A stretch of 64,000 nt of DNA, from positions 37,650 to 101,649 of IMG/VR virus record IMGVR_UViG_3300024306_000021. The stretch is one strand, 5' to 3'. The translations under genes were made by a program, and so were the position numbers. The notes beneath the pieces are model-generated. The model saw only the letters and a list, made by a program, of their open reading frames with translations, was not told the origin of the DNA and searched no databases. Shown piece after piece: positions 24,529 to 31,439 of the stretch; within the stretch, counting starts at the first letter, position 1, and each line of letters starts with the position of its first letter. The stretch comes from a virus.

Positions 24529-25080
24529 CTAAGAATAATCGTAGTTCACCATAATCCCCCAGCTTTCTTCCAAACGTTTTGGACTAGAATCGGCTGCGAA
24601 ATTAACACCAGCTAAACGAGCACCATTGCCCAAATGGAAACGAGCTACAGGATCTTTACGAGCTTGTATGTATTCTCTAATTTCTTCTTCTGTGGGCATT
24701 TCGACGAAATTTTTCCTGAGGCTAGGGATTGGGCTTAGAGTGTAAAGTTGTTCTACACCTTGAGATTTACAGTATGCGATAGCCTGATTGATGATATCGG
24801 CTCCGACACTGCCTGCTGCTCCAGGCAAACGGAATACGGTATAGAACATAGCTACCATTTTCTGTTGGCTAGGGCTAAGGATATCAGTCATTGATTTGTT
24901 AATATGATCTGATAGTTTGGCACAGACCATAGCTACCGGAGTGCCTTCTGGTGCGAAAGCAAACACAGTTCGACCATCGATCAAACGATCATGTATAGGT
25001 ATATCGGGATGTACGGGATCATTTTTCAAAAGGTCTAACCATTCTTGATTAAACCTGAGGTCATCAAGGCCAAGCAGCAT
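24529..25080 (-). CDS. Malonyl-CoA decarboxylase C-domain-like acyltransferase
   Basis: The 183-residue protein is a stand-alone match to the GNAT-fold catalytic domain of malonyl-CoA decarboxylase. YTLSPIPSLR holds the equivalent of the catalytic Ser (Ser116). ARFHLGNGARL holds the catalytic His (His149), and NFAADSSPKRL plus SWGIMVNYDY match the domain's end. The helical N-terminal domain of the full enzyme is absent. It may decarboxylate or transfer an acyl-CoA, perhaps altering host fatty-acid supply, or be a repurposed acetyltransferase. Late box ATAAATA at 25105-25111 and a GGAG ribosome site precede it. Confidence 0.82.
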   Translation of the reverse strand: MLLGLDDLRFNQEWLDLLKNDPVHPDIPIHDRLIDGRTVFAFAPEGTPVAMVCAKLSDHINKSMTDILSPSQQKMVAMFYTVFRLPGAAGSVGADIINQAIAYCKSQGVEQLYTLSPIPSLRKNFVEMPTEEEIREYIQARKDPVARFHLGNGARLAGVNFAADSSPKRLEESWGIMVNYDYS

Positions 25081-25104
25081 TTTATTTCTCCAGGATTATA
25101 TGCG

Positions 25105-25111
25105 TATTTAT
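25105..25111 (-). promoter_or_regulatory. Late promoter box ATAAATA
   Basis: Minus-strand ATAAATAC about 25 bp upstream of the gene starting at 25080. Confidence 0.6.
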
Positions 25112-25128
25112 TGATTTCCAAAAAAAAG

Positions 25129-25153
25129 TCAAAAAAAAAGGACCCTAGGGTCC
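25129..25153 (-). terminator. Intrinsic terminator
   Basis: The palindrome GGACCCTAGGGTCC (25140-25153) is followed on the minus strand by nine T and, after GAC, another T-run. It ends the kinase-phosphoesterase operon just past the stop at 25156. Confidence 0.88.
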
Positions 25154-25155
25154 TT

Positions 25156-25620
25156 TTATTGAGCGTACCAAATTTCTTTAAATCCTTCTTCCTCAGTTGG
25201 ATCTTCCCATCCGTCGATCATGCTAGTAATAACGTGTTCGGGAATTTCTTTACCAGGTCGACTCATCAGCCGACGCATGAGTTCTGTATGCTCGGGTGTA
25301 CGGAATACTACAGCAATATGCTCATATTCTGGCAACATATTGAATTTTCGGGCACGACTTTTGACAGTAGTACTAGTCTGATCCCAAATAATATCTATAC
25401 CATCTTGACGGCATTTGACAACATGATCAGCCATTAGCTTTACTGCTACAGGCATGTATTCAGTAAAAACTTCTGAATAAGTTTTTCCCATTCGTTTTGC
25501 GTAATCTTCTACCCATGCATCGGTGGATACAATACTACAATCTTTGGCCCACTCTTGATTGGAAACCCAGGTAGATTTTCCACTACCTGGGACTCCGATA
25601 AGTTGATAACATTTTGGCAT
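25156..25620 (-). CDS. P-loop polynucleotide-kinase-like protein
   Basis: A 154-residue protein with Walker A GVPGSGKST (residues 9-17), DAWVEDYA after strand 2, and WDQTSTTVKSR, as in the 5'-kinase domain of T4 Pnk and related RNA/DNA kinases. Length fits the kinase domain alone; no phosphatase domain is attached. The metallophosphoesterase gene directly upstream abuts its start, so a nucleic-acid end-repair pair is possible. It could equally be a small-molecule kinase. Confidence 0.82.
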   Translation of the reverse strand: MPKCYQLIGVPGSGKSTWVSNQEWAKDCSIVSTDAWVEDYAKRMGKTYSEVFTEYMPVAVKLMADHVVKCRQDGIDIIWDQTSTTVKSRARKFNMLPEYEHIAVVFRTPEHTELMRRLMSRPGKEIPEHVITSMIDGWEDPTEEEGFKEIWYAQ

Positions 25621-26225
25621 TACATCTCCGGACCGTTGCCGTTTCGAAATCCAACACTTCCACCTTCTGCTTCGATGTTCTTGATAACATCTTCAAACAA
25701 TATAGGCGCAAAGTCCGGAGTCTGTTCTACGCAGACGCAATGATAACGAACATCGTTTTCCTCGCTGTACAAGATTTCTCCTGTGCGAGCATCAACGCCA
25801 CGAGCTTTCTTAACGCGGTTTGCGTGTAAGTGTCCGTGAATGTTAACACCAAAACGTCCCAAGCTGTCACTGTGTACAGGAATATGGCTTAAGATCATCC
25901 CGTTCATAACATGATATGCTCGTAACTCACGGAAGTACTGTCTGTACTCGTCGTCACGGAAGATATCGTGGTTACCACGGATCAAGACCTTGTCACCGTT
26001 CAACCGAGCCAATGTCTTCATTGCCTTGCGGTTTATAACCACGTCGCCTAAATGATAGACCTTGTCCGTGGGCTTGACACGTTCGTTCCAAGCCTTGACC
26101 ATAGCTTCATCCATTTCGTCTGGATCAGTCCATGGACGCAACTTTGTAACACCGTCGTTACGTGTGAAGCGGCACACACCTGCGTGACCAAAGTGCGTAT
26201 CGCTAACTAAAAATACACTAGGCAT
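25620..26225 (-). CDS. Calcineurin-like metallophosphoesterase
   Basis: A 201-residue protein with all blocks of the family in order: DTHFGH (residues 9-14), GDVV, GNHD, SHIPVH and GHLH. It needs two metal ions and could act on nucleotides, nucleic-acid ends or phosphoproteins. It is immediately upstream of the kinase-like gene. A second member of the family is at 63358-64000. Confidence 0.9.
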   Translation of the reverse strand: MPSVFLVSDTHFGHAGVCRFTRNDGVTKLRPWTDPDEMDEAMVKAWNERVKPTDKVYHLGDVVINRKAMKTLARLNGDKVLIRGNHDIFRDDEYRQYFRELRAYHVMNGMILSHIPVHSDSLGRFGVNIHGHLHANRVKKARGVDARTGEILYSEENDVRYHCVCVEQTPDFAPILFEDVIKNIEAEGGSVGFRNGNGPEM

Positions 26226-26239
26226 TGTGCCCTCCTTTC

Positions 26240-26674
26240 TTAAAAATCTTCTAATACTTGTTTGAAGTTGTCGATATCTGAAACACCTTCGTTTTCTTGG
26301 AACTCGATGTCGCCGCCGTAGTAACCATTGTGGCTGTTACGAACTTCGATATCGATATAACCTCGGTCGGTCTTGATAGTCCAGAAGCCATCTTGGATGA
26401 CTTCGTAACCGTCTTCGTCGTCGCTTCGGTTCTCACCCCATCCTTTGTCTTCGGTGTCGATAACAAGAGCACCTTTGATGATGTCAAAGGAGTCGCCTTT
26501 ACCCACACAGTCGACACCAGTGATATGATTTACCCACACACTGTTACAGCAATCATTTCTAGTGTCGTAACGATAGAACTTACCATCGGTCGTACGGAAC
26601 ACAAGGCTCCAGTTTTCGTTACCAACGAACACTCCGTTGATTCTTTTTCCGATCAAATCTTTGAATACTGACAT
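26240..26674 (-). CDS. Conserved phage protein (DUF7448-like)
   Basis: A 144-residue protein beginning MSVFKDLIGKRINGVFVGNENWSLVF. Its middle (CVGKGDSFDIIKGALV) and end (DGYEVIQDGFWTIKTDRGYIDIEV) are beta-rich and resemble a phage family of unknown function. Many charged and glycine residues. It is preceded by its own sigma-70 promoter and is the first gene of an operon with the phosphoesterase and kinase. Confidence 0.75.
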   Translation of the reverse strand: MSVFKDLIGKRINGVFVGNENWSLVFRTTDGKFYRYDTRNDCCNSVWVNHITGVDCVGKGDSFDIIKGALVIDTEDKGWGENRSDDEDGYEVIQDGFWTIKTDRGYIDIEVRNSHNGYYGGDIEFQENEGVSDIDNFKQVLEDF

Positions 26675-26709
26675 ACTCGCCCTCTTTCTTTTACTTTCAT
26701 TCTTTGTCT

Positions 26710-26738
26710 ATTGTAGCACCAAAAAGAAACCCTGTCAA
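26710..26738 (-). promoter_or_regulatory. Sigma-70 promoter
   Basis: TTGACA (26733-26738), 17 bp, TACAAT (26710-26715) on the minus strand. It overlaps the terminator hairpin at 26730-26756. Confidence 0.85.
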
Positions 26739-26756
26739 CCAAAATAGGTTACAGGG
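26730..26756 (-). terminator. Hairpin terminator overlapping a promoter
   Basis: Stem CCCTGT/ACAGGG with partly paired ACC/GGT inside, followed by TTTCTTTTT on the minus strand. It ends the transcript of the phosphatase gene, and its DNA also carries the next -35 element. Confidence 0.65.
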
Positions 26757-26777
26757 CTGTTGTAAAAAAGCCACAGT

Positions 26778-27341
26778 TTAAATATCGCCTTCACGCTGTC
26801 TACGCTCACGACGTTCTGCCGCTAGTGTAAAGACCTTTTCGTTATCAGTATCCCAGTCTATGGTCTTAGGAAGAACGATCCCCGCATCAGTAGTATAACC
26901 ATTGATGGTATGAGGTTCATTCTCGTCGTAGGTCCAACCTAACTGTTTCATCATGCGATGCTTGACTAGAAGATTAGGGCTACGGAAAGCTTCTGTGTCT
27001 CGGAAGCCCATCATGACACCGATTTCACAGACAGCACCCGAACGACAGACTCCGGCTACACAATGGACAACTACATTCATATGCTGTTCCATCGCATGTT
27101 CTAGCAGTCGTACTAGTTCAGCTGCCTGCTCATGCGAGCATCGCATGGCTTCTTCCAAGACCTCATCTTTTTCTTCGACATCCAAGAATTCAAATTGATG
27201 GACCTCGCGGAATTGATAAGAAGGTGTAGGAAACTCCATACCGGGATCTACGATCTGGATCAACATAGAATTGATACCAGCGTCGATGTGGAATCCCTTA
27301 CGGACATCGCTAAGGCTTACGTTCTGTATCCACGGTTTCAT
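26778..27341 (-). CDS. Tyrosine/dual-specificity phosphatase-like protein
   Basis: A 187-residue protein with the phosphatase P-loop VVHCVAGVCRSG (Cys94, Arg100, HCxxGxxRS) and an upstream acidic loop. The layout fits small phage dual-specificity-like phosphatases. The C-terminal 30 residues are very basic and charged (LAAERRERRQREGD). The target may be protein or RNA 5' ends. Neighbours are small unknown genes. Confidence 0.85.
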   Translation of the reverse strand: MKPWIQNVSLSDVRKGFHIDAGINSMLIQIVDPGMEFPTPSYQFREVHQFEFLDVEEKDEVLEEAMRCSHEQAAELVRLLEHAMEQHMNVVVHCVAGVCRSGAVCEIGVMMGFRDTEAFRSPNLLVKHRMMKQLGWTYDENEPHTINGYTTDAGIVLPKTIDWDTDNEKVFTLAAERRERRQREGDI

Positions 27342-27409
27342 TCTTCAACTCCGAAATGTTCTTTAATCAGCCGTGCCGCTGTCGACCTACCTGCCGCCAT
27401 ATTCTGGCG

Positions 27410-27625
27410 TCATTTTCTAAACCTTGGCATTCTTGCTCTAGTTCCAGCGTATTGAAAACAGTCCAGCATGGGTAACAGAGATTCGAGATCGTTTACATCG
27501 TGTCGCAACACCGTACCAGTAATACCTGAGTCAGGCGTAAATGCGTCTACTAACATATAGTAGAGTTTGGTTGTGCCTTCGTCAATCTGAGGCTGAAAAA
27601 TATGTTGTAAATCTTCTATAGTCAT
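27410..27625 (-). CDS. Small conserved phage protein
   Basis: A 71-residue acidic protein (MTIEDLQHIFQPQIDEGTTK) with no recognised motif and a short basic end (ARMPRFRK). A ribosome-site-poor start two bases past a mini-gene suggests translational coupling. Below it, 27342-27409 holds only a 20-codon frame of doubtful reality. Confidence 0.6.
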   Translation of the reverse strand: MTIEDLQHIFQPQIDEGTTKLYYMLVDAFTPDSGITGTVLRHDVNDLESLLPMLDCFQYAGTRARMPRFRK

Positions 27626-27626
27626 T

Positions 27627-27719
27627 TCAGCACCTATGATTCACGTGCCACACACCGTTCTGCCGGAAACGAGCGAAGGGTCCAAAACAAGTCACACAAT
27701 ACAGTTTATTCTTGTTCAT
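27627..27719 (-). CDS. Mini zinc-finger-like protein (30 residues)
   Basis: A 30-residue frame: MNKNKLYCVTCFGPFARF then RQNGVWHVNHRC. CxxC followed by HxxxHxxC-type residues could bind one zinc ion. Its ATG lies inside the end of the upstream gene and its stop is just before the next start, as in other overlapped genes here. It could still be chance, but frame, position and Cys/His content favour a gene. Confidence 0.5.
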   Translation of the reverse strand: MNKNKLYCVTCFGPFARFRQNGVWHVNHRC

Positions 27720-27918
27720 TTTTTATTCCAAATAAAATATCTCCTACATCGCTAGGAAATGTAGCGCCATACGCAGAGATGTATTCGATATCCACAGCTT
27801 CGTCGTCACCGTTTCCTGAACCTATGTAATATTTGATACCTTCATATGGAACATCGACTCGAACGATGCCTACCACATGACCACCACTAAACCACCTAAC
27901 GTCTAAGACTTTCATCAT
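27706..27918 (-). CDS. Small conserved phage protein
   Basis: A 70-residue beta-rich protein (VLDVRWFSGGHVVGIVRVDV, later DDEAVDIEYISAYG). Proteins of this size with 'W.S...VGIV' starts occur in T4-like phages without function. It overlaps its upstream neighbour by four bases. Confidence 0.65.
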   Translation of the reverse strand: MMKVLDVRWFSGGHVVGIVRVDVPYEGIKYYIGSGNGDDEAVDIEYISAYGATFPSDVGDILFGIKNEQE

Positions 27919-28364
27919 GAGATCCTTACGTTGTTTAAAACTTTCAATACTCCAAATAGTTCCTTGCTGTTGTCAGGGCAGAGACGCTGAGGAGGATCAT
28001 CGTAATTGCCGTTGTAGCGAGAAACTTTCTCCAATTTCTTGGGCACGAATCTAGTACCTGGCTTAGTGATAGTGACTTCCCAAGCCCATGCTGATTCGTA
28101 ATAGTTGGTCTTGCGCTTGAGTTTGATCTTGTTGAACTCATAGTTCACACCATCTTGATCAACGATTTTCCAACCATTGGTCTGCTTGCTATAAGAACGT
28201 CCTTCCATCAGACGATTGATCAGTTCTTTTTGCTCGCGTTCGATATCAATGGCTCGCAGGCGATTACCGATACGGATCATGTTAGCAGTAGTAAGACCCA
28301 TCAACTGACTTTGGATCAGGATTCGTTCTTCCTTTTCGCTCAATTTCGCACGTTCTCTAGCCAT
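27915..28364 (-). CDS. Conserved phage protein, unknown
   Basis: A 149-residue basic protein. The start at 28364 (MARERAKLSEKEERIL) is chosen because AAGGGG lies just upstream; five codons further up is less likely. The first half is helical with IGNRLRAIDIEREQKELINRLMEG, and the second half is beta-rich and Lys-rich. It may bind nucleic acid. It follows the DksA-like gene. Confidence 0.7.
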   Translation of the reverse strand: MARERAKLSEKEERILIQSQLMGLTTANMIRIGNRLRAIDIEREQKELINRLMEGRSYSKQTNGWKIVDQDGVNYEFNKIKLKRKTNYYESAWAWEVTITKPGTRFVPKKLEKVSRYNGNYDDPPQRLCPDNSKELFGVLKVLNNVRIS

Positions 28365-28375
28365 GACGGCCCCTT

Positions 28376-28636
28376 TCATTTAGCAGTTAGTTTGCTCAGT
28401 CGTTCATTTCGATCTTGGCAGTATACGCAGTGTGTGACACCAGGTATAGCCAATCTACGCGGTTCTGGAATTTCATCGCCACAGCCTTCGCAGAACTCAG
28501 CGGAAGGTTGCGAACGTTGCTTTTCCAATTTGTCACGCAGTGCTCTCTCTGCGTTCATATTCATCACTAAGCTGTTGATCTGTGCGATCTCAGCTTCTTC
28601 TTCATTGTTATACTCAAAATGCTCATCGCGATTCAT
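28376..28636 (-). CDS. DksA/TraR-like C4 zinc-finger protein
   Basis: An 86-residue protein: a helical N-terminal hairpin, then the C4 finger CEGCGDEIPEPRRLAIPGVT followed by HCVYC (Cys49, 52, 70, 73). This matches the TraR/DksA family, whose short phage members bind the secondary channel of RNA polymerase and mimic DksA-ppGpp. It could shift host transcription early in infection, which fits the consensus sigma-70 promoter directly upstream. The acidic tip residues of DksA are replaced by a short NNEEEAE segment at the start. Confidence 0.85.
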   Translation of the reverse strand: MNRDEHFEYNNEEEAEIAQINSLVMNMNAERALRDKLEKQRSQPSAEFCEGCGDEIPEPRRLAIPGVTHCVYCQDRNERLSKLTAK

Positions 28637-28665
28637 AAAAGTCCTTAAGAATTGAACATGTGTTT

Positions 28666-28694
28666 ATTATACACAAAAACGATCGAAAAGTCAA
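28666..28694 (-). promoter_or_regulatory. Sigma-70 promoter
   Basis: TTGACT (28689-28694), 17 bp, TATAAT (28666-28671) on the minus strand, between tRNA-Leu(GAG) and the DksA-like gene. Confidence 0.85.
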
Positions 28695-28695
28695 G

Positions 28696-28772
28696 TGGTG
28701 CCCTAGGCGGGATTCGAACCCGCAAAACCTACGACCTCAACGTAGTGCGTATACCGATTCCGCCACCAGGGC
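28696..28772 (-). tRNA. trnL(gag): tRNA-Leu(GAG)
   Basis: Anticodon arm CTACG-TTGAGGT-CGTAG, T-arm GCGGGTTCGAATCCCGC, encoded CCA. The D-arm is of leucine type, but the variable region is only about five bases instead of a long arm. Confidence 0.92.
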
Positions 28773-29275
28773 TAATTCATTTTGGGAGAATAATTTGGTG
28801 CTCTAAATGCTAGGACATAATTAGTCGGAAAGTATCCGATCGCGACACTCTTGTCAGTATTGCCTCCCAATACCTTGACATAAGTGACGCCATCGACTAC
28901 TTCATATCCTTTGAAGAATCCCACATGACCACTCCATTCGGCTCGACCTCTACGCAGAACCACGATGTCGCCTTCTTGTGGATTATGTGTAGGATGACCC
29001 CATTTCAAGAAACTGCGAGCCATTAGACTATGAGTTCCTTGTACTCCATTATTCTGTAATACGGCATTTGCCCAACCAGCACACCAAGGAATATGTAAAG
29101 GATCTACGGTGCCTGTTCTGGCCGAATTCATATAATGCTTGAGTTCTTTACGATTAGTTTTAGCATCCATGCCCTCCATACGATGTGCTTCTTCCATGTA
29201 GGGTCTAGCTGCTTGTGTTGTAGTCTGACAGCCACCTAATAACAGGGCAACACAGACTATTGCTATGTTTCTCAT
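28772..29275 (-). CDS. Peptidoglycan hydrolase-like lipoprotein (TIGR02594 type)
   Basis: The 167-residue protein starts MRNIAIVCVALLLGGCQTTT, a lipoprotein signal with lipobox LGGC; the ATG at 29275 follows GGAGG. Beyond it are PWCAGWANAVL (catalytic Cys), a SLMARSFLKWG segment, GDIVVLRRGR, GHVGFF (catalytic His) and VKVLGGN. This is the order of CHAP/NlpC-like amidases of the TIGR02594 family. A lipid anchor would place it at the inner face of a periplasmic membrane, so it may be a lysis or entry-exclusion enzyme. Its end abuts tRNA-Leu(GAG). Confidence 0.85.
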   Translation of the reverse strand: MRNIAIVCVALLLGGCQTTTQAARPYMEEAHRMEGMDAKTNRKELKHYMNSARTGTVDPLHIPWCAGWANAVLQNNGVQGTHSLMARSFLKWGHPTHNPQEGDIVVLRRGRAEWSGHVGFFKGYEVVDGVTYVKVLGGNTDKSVAIGYFPTNYVLAFRAPNYSPKMN

Positions 29276-29286
29276 AATAACCTCCA

Positions 29287-29338
29287 TGTTTTTAAAGGCC
29301 AACTTATTACTTATTTTGGACAAATACCTTTAAAAACA
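29287..29338 (-). repeat. 12-bp inverted repeat before the lipoprotein gene
   Basis: TGTTTTTAAAGG (29287-29298) and CCTTTAAAAACA (29327-29338) are exact inverted copies around 28 bases. In RNA the stem ends right at the GGAGG ribosome site of the lipoprotein, so it may act as terminator or translation control. Confidence 0.6.
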
Positions 29339-29350
29339 TACAGATAAAGA

Positions 29351-29424
29351 TGGTGCTCCCAACAAGAATTGAACTTGTAATTCATCCTTACCAAGGATGT
29401 GTTATACCACTTAACTATAGGAGC
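29351..29424 (-). tRNA. trnT(ggt): tRNA-Thr(GGT)
   Basis: Anticodon arm CATCC-TTGGTAA-GGATG, acceptor GCTCCTA/TGGGAGC, encoded CCA. Confidence 0.95.
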
Positions 29425-29427
29425 CTT

Positions 29428-29510
29428 TGGTGCGAGCGGTGGGACTCGAACCCACAAGCCGAAGCGGGAGATTTTAAGTCTCCTGAGTTTACCGATTTCT
29501 CCACGCTCGC
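29428..29510 (-). tRNA. trnL(taa): tRNA-Leu(TAA)
   Basis: Anticodon arm GGAGA-CTTAAAA-TCTCC, a normal class II variable arm, acceptor GCGAGCG/CGCTCGC, encoded CCA. Confidence 0.95.
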
Positions 29511-29513
29511 ATT

Positions 29514-29589
29514 TGGCCTCCCCGGGCTGACTCGAACAGCCATCTAAACCTTAGGAGTGTCTTGTTCTATCCTGTTGAACTACGGAGAG
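29514..29589 (-). tRNA. trnR(cct): tRNA-Arg(CCT)
   Basis: Anticodon loop CTCCTAA, acceptor CTCTCCG/CGGGGAG, discriminator G, encoded CCA. One weak pair closes the anticodon loop. Confidence 0.92.
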
Positions 29590-29592
29590 TAG

Positions 29593-29670
29593 TGGCCTGC
29601 CCGGAGGGATTCGAACCCCCGACCCACAGCTTAGAAGGCTGTTGCTCTAATCCGGCTGAGCTACGGGCAG
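29593..29670 (-). tRNA. trnR(tct): tRNA-Arg(TCT)
   Basis: Anticodon arm ACAGC-CTTCTAA-GCTGT, acceptor CTGCCCG/CGGGCAG, discriminator G, encoded CCA. Confidence 0.95.
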
Positions 29671-29676
29671 ATGTTT

Positions 29677-30246
29677 TTAACTGTATTCGATATCTCCTGC
29701 TAATACGAATCTATAGTTGTTACTCTGTACTATTCCCGGGCGGTGCCATATCCTGCTTGGATATATCAACCAAGTATAATTATATGGTCTAATAAACAGT
29801 CTGTCATCTGATTCTAGACCGTTTGGAGCCATTTCTGTTCCGCAGGTATCCCGATTGGTAACATCGTCGGGTATATGAAGATACATTATGCCACTGAGCA
29901 TGTTAGTATTTGTTTTATGGTGATGATGATGCCAAAGTTTATCTCGATCCTCGGCACCGTGTAGATTGGTCATAAATGACCAAGCCATCATATTTGATAT
30001 CTTTGCTTCACGTCCTAGATACATGAACACACTGAATATAAAGCTCATACGAAACTTCAACCAACAGGATTCTGGTCTTTGGAATATGTTTTCTTTGGTT
30101 TGGAACTTGGGACTATTTTCAAAATAGTTACCATCTGCTATGACACGCTCGATACTAGAAATAGCCTGATCGACATCCTGTTGTGTTATGACAGAACTGA
30201 AATCATATGTCTTAAAGATGTCGTTACTATCGATGACCGGTATCAT
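29677..30246 (-). CDS. Putative 2OG-Fe(II)/cupin-fold oxygenase
   Basis: The 189-residue protein has a run of five histidines (KLWHHHHHKTNTNM) followed by GIMYLHIPDD, then PYNYTWLIYPSRIWHRPG and NNYRFVLAGDIEY. The strand pattern, His-rich strand, distal H in IWHRPG and Arg near the end fit a double-stranded beta-helix oxygenase as found often in T4-like marine phages. The exact metal ligands cannot be assigned by eye. It lies between tRNA genes on the same strand. Confidence 0.68.
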   Translation of the reverse strand: MIPVIDSNDIFKTYDFSSVITQQDVDQAISSIERVIADGNYFENSPKFQTKENIFQRPESCWLKFRMSFIFSVFMYLGREAKISNMMAWSFMTNLHGAEDRDKLWHHHHHKTNTNMLSGIMYLHIPDDVTNRDTCGTEMAPNGLESDDRLFIRPYNYTWLIYPSRIWHRPGIVQSNNYRFVLAGDIEYS

Positions 30247-30257
30247 AGAAAAAATCC

Positions 30258-30333
30258 TGGAGCGGGCGACGAGGTTCGAACTCGCGACATATAGCTTGGA
30301 AGGCTATCACTCTACCAACTGAGTTACACCCGC
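30258..30333 (-). tRNA. trnG(tcc): tRNA-Gly(TCC)
   Basis: Anticodon arm ATAGC-CTTCCAA-GCTAT, acceptor GCGGGTG/CGCCCGC, discriminator T, encoded CCA. Confidence 0.95.
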
Positions 30334-30340
30334 ATTTTTA

Positions 30341-30688
30341 TTAATCTTCTTTGATATAGCTGGCTGCGACTTTGCGATCGCTTAGTTTCTTTTCTTCCCA
30401 TTCTGCTAGCTTGACTCGATAGTCTTCTTCGGTCAGTCCATGCCAACCGATACACTTACCAGTGGGGCTGCGACCACAACCACATTTACCAATTTCATCT
30501 GCGTTTTCTTCTACAGGCATCTGCATTTCATTCTCCAAATCGTAGTATTCATCTTTCATGACAGCTTCATCAAACAGTTCTGCGTCTGTTTTCTTTTTTC
30601 TGTTAAAGATATTATCCCAGTTATTATCGAATGTCTTTTGATCAACACTAAATGGTCTTGGTTTACTACCTTTGCCGCCGTCACTCAT
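30341..30688 (-). CDS. Conserved phage protein with CDGSH-like cysteine motif
   Basis: A 115-residue acidic protein beginning MSDGGKGSKPRPFSVDQKTF, a start common in T4-like marine phages. Residues about 69-83 (CGCGRSPTGKCIGWH) follow the order of a CDGSH iron-sulfur motif (C-x-C-x2-S-...-C-x-G-x-H), but one residue shorter and with the Asp replaced. It may bind a [2Fe-2S] cluster or zinc. It lies between tRNA-Gly and tRNA-Pro. Confidence 0.72.
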   Translation of the reverse strand: MSDGGKGSKPRPFSVDQKTFDNNWDNIFNRKKKTDAELFDEAVMKDEYYDLENEMQMPVEENADEIGKCGCGRSPTGKCIGWHGLTEEDYRVKLAEWEEKKLSDRKVAASYIKED

Positions 30689-30703
30689 ATATACCTCAAT
30701 AAA

Positions 30704-30780
30704 TGGTCGGAGTGGAGAGATTCGAACTCCCGACCCACTGGTCCCAAACCAGTTGCGCTACCAGGCTGCGCTACACTCCG
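30704..30780 (-). tRNA. trnP(tgg): tRNA-Pro(TGG), copy 1
   Basis: Anticodon arm ACTGG-TTTGGGA-CCAGT, acceptor CGGAGTG/CACTCCG, encoded CCA. A second, dissimilar Pro(TGG) lies at 38367. Confidence 0.95.
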
Positions 30781-30784
30781 AAAC

Positions 30785-30858
30785 TGGTTGCAGGGGGTGG
30801 AATCGCACCACCGATCTCCAGGGTATGAACCTGGTGAGTTACTGCTTCTCTACCCTGC
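30785..30858 (-). tRNA. tRNA with CAT anticodon (Met or Ile2), copy 1
   Basis: Anticodon arm CCAGG-TTCATAC-CCTGG and a clear T-arm. The acceptor has a mismatch at its base, and an extra A sits before CCA. CAT can be Met, initiator Met or lysidine-modified Ile; the stem lacks the GGG/CCC of initiators. Confidence 0.85.
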
Positions 30859-30865
30859 TATAAAC

Positions 30866-31438
30866 TTACAGTAGATTTTCTACTTTCAATGTTTCTGCGA
30901 CATCGTCGCTCAACGGAATTTCTGTCTTGATGTTAGCTTCCAAGATAGAATCGTTGATCTTTTGCTTCTGCTTCTTGAGATTCAAGATCTCAGCCTTGAC
31001 CTTGTCGATCTGTTCCTGGCTGAGCACAGAAGTAGCGACAGTATCGCTGTAGCCGTAAATGCGGCTACGATGTTCGCCCTTGTCATTCTTGATCTTTTCC
31101 AGCTTGCCTGTGAGCACAGCGACATCAGTCACTGGCTTTTGGTTAGCCATTTCTTCCAACTGGCCGATGCGCTTGTCGATGAACGCAGCCTTGGTTAGGT
31201 TGAGATCGATGTCATTAGTAGCGTTGGCTGCGGCTACTAGACCGCGGATGTTGTAAAGAGCCAACAGCAACTTCTGTCTACGAGCATCGCTGGCAAACAG
31301 TTGGTCATTGGCAGCTTTCAATTCTGCTGCTACATCTTGGAATTCGTTCAGTTCGATCGAAGTTTCGACCTTGATGCTACGGATAGCATCATTGATTGCT
31401 GTTTGTAGTGCGTTTGCCTTGCGTAGAGTGATGTTCAT
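30866..31438 (-). CDS. Coiled-coil phage protein with long structured leader
   Basis: A 190-residue, almost wholly helical protein (MNITLRKANALQTAINDAIR ...) with a coiled coil near residues 130-165 (KVKAEILNLKKQKQKINDSI). Similar helical proteins are found in large T4-like phages, function unknown. Its promoter is at 31728-31756, so its message has a roughly 290-base leader that folds strongly. That leader is the main hint of special regulation. Confidence 0.75.
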   Translation of the reverse strand: MNITLRKANALQTAINDAIRSIKVETSIELNEFQDVAAELKAANDQLFASDARRQKLLLALYNIRGLVAAANATNDIDLNLTKAAFIDKRIGQLEEMANQKPVTDVAVLTGKLEKIKNDKGEHRSRIYGYSDTVATSVLSQEQIDKVKAEILNLKKQKQKINDSILEANIKTEIPLSDDVAETLKVENLL

Positions 31439-31439
31439 T

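Noticed and set aside
27345-27410. A 20-codon frame (MAAGRSTAARL...) between two genes
   Set aside because: No ribosome site and nothing beyond its position supports it.
29930-29950. The five-histidine run as a cloning tag
   Set aside because: It lies inside a natural oxygenase-like protein on a strand where His residues are expected.
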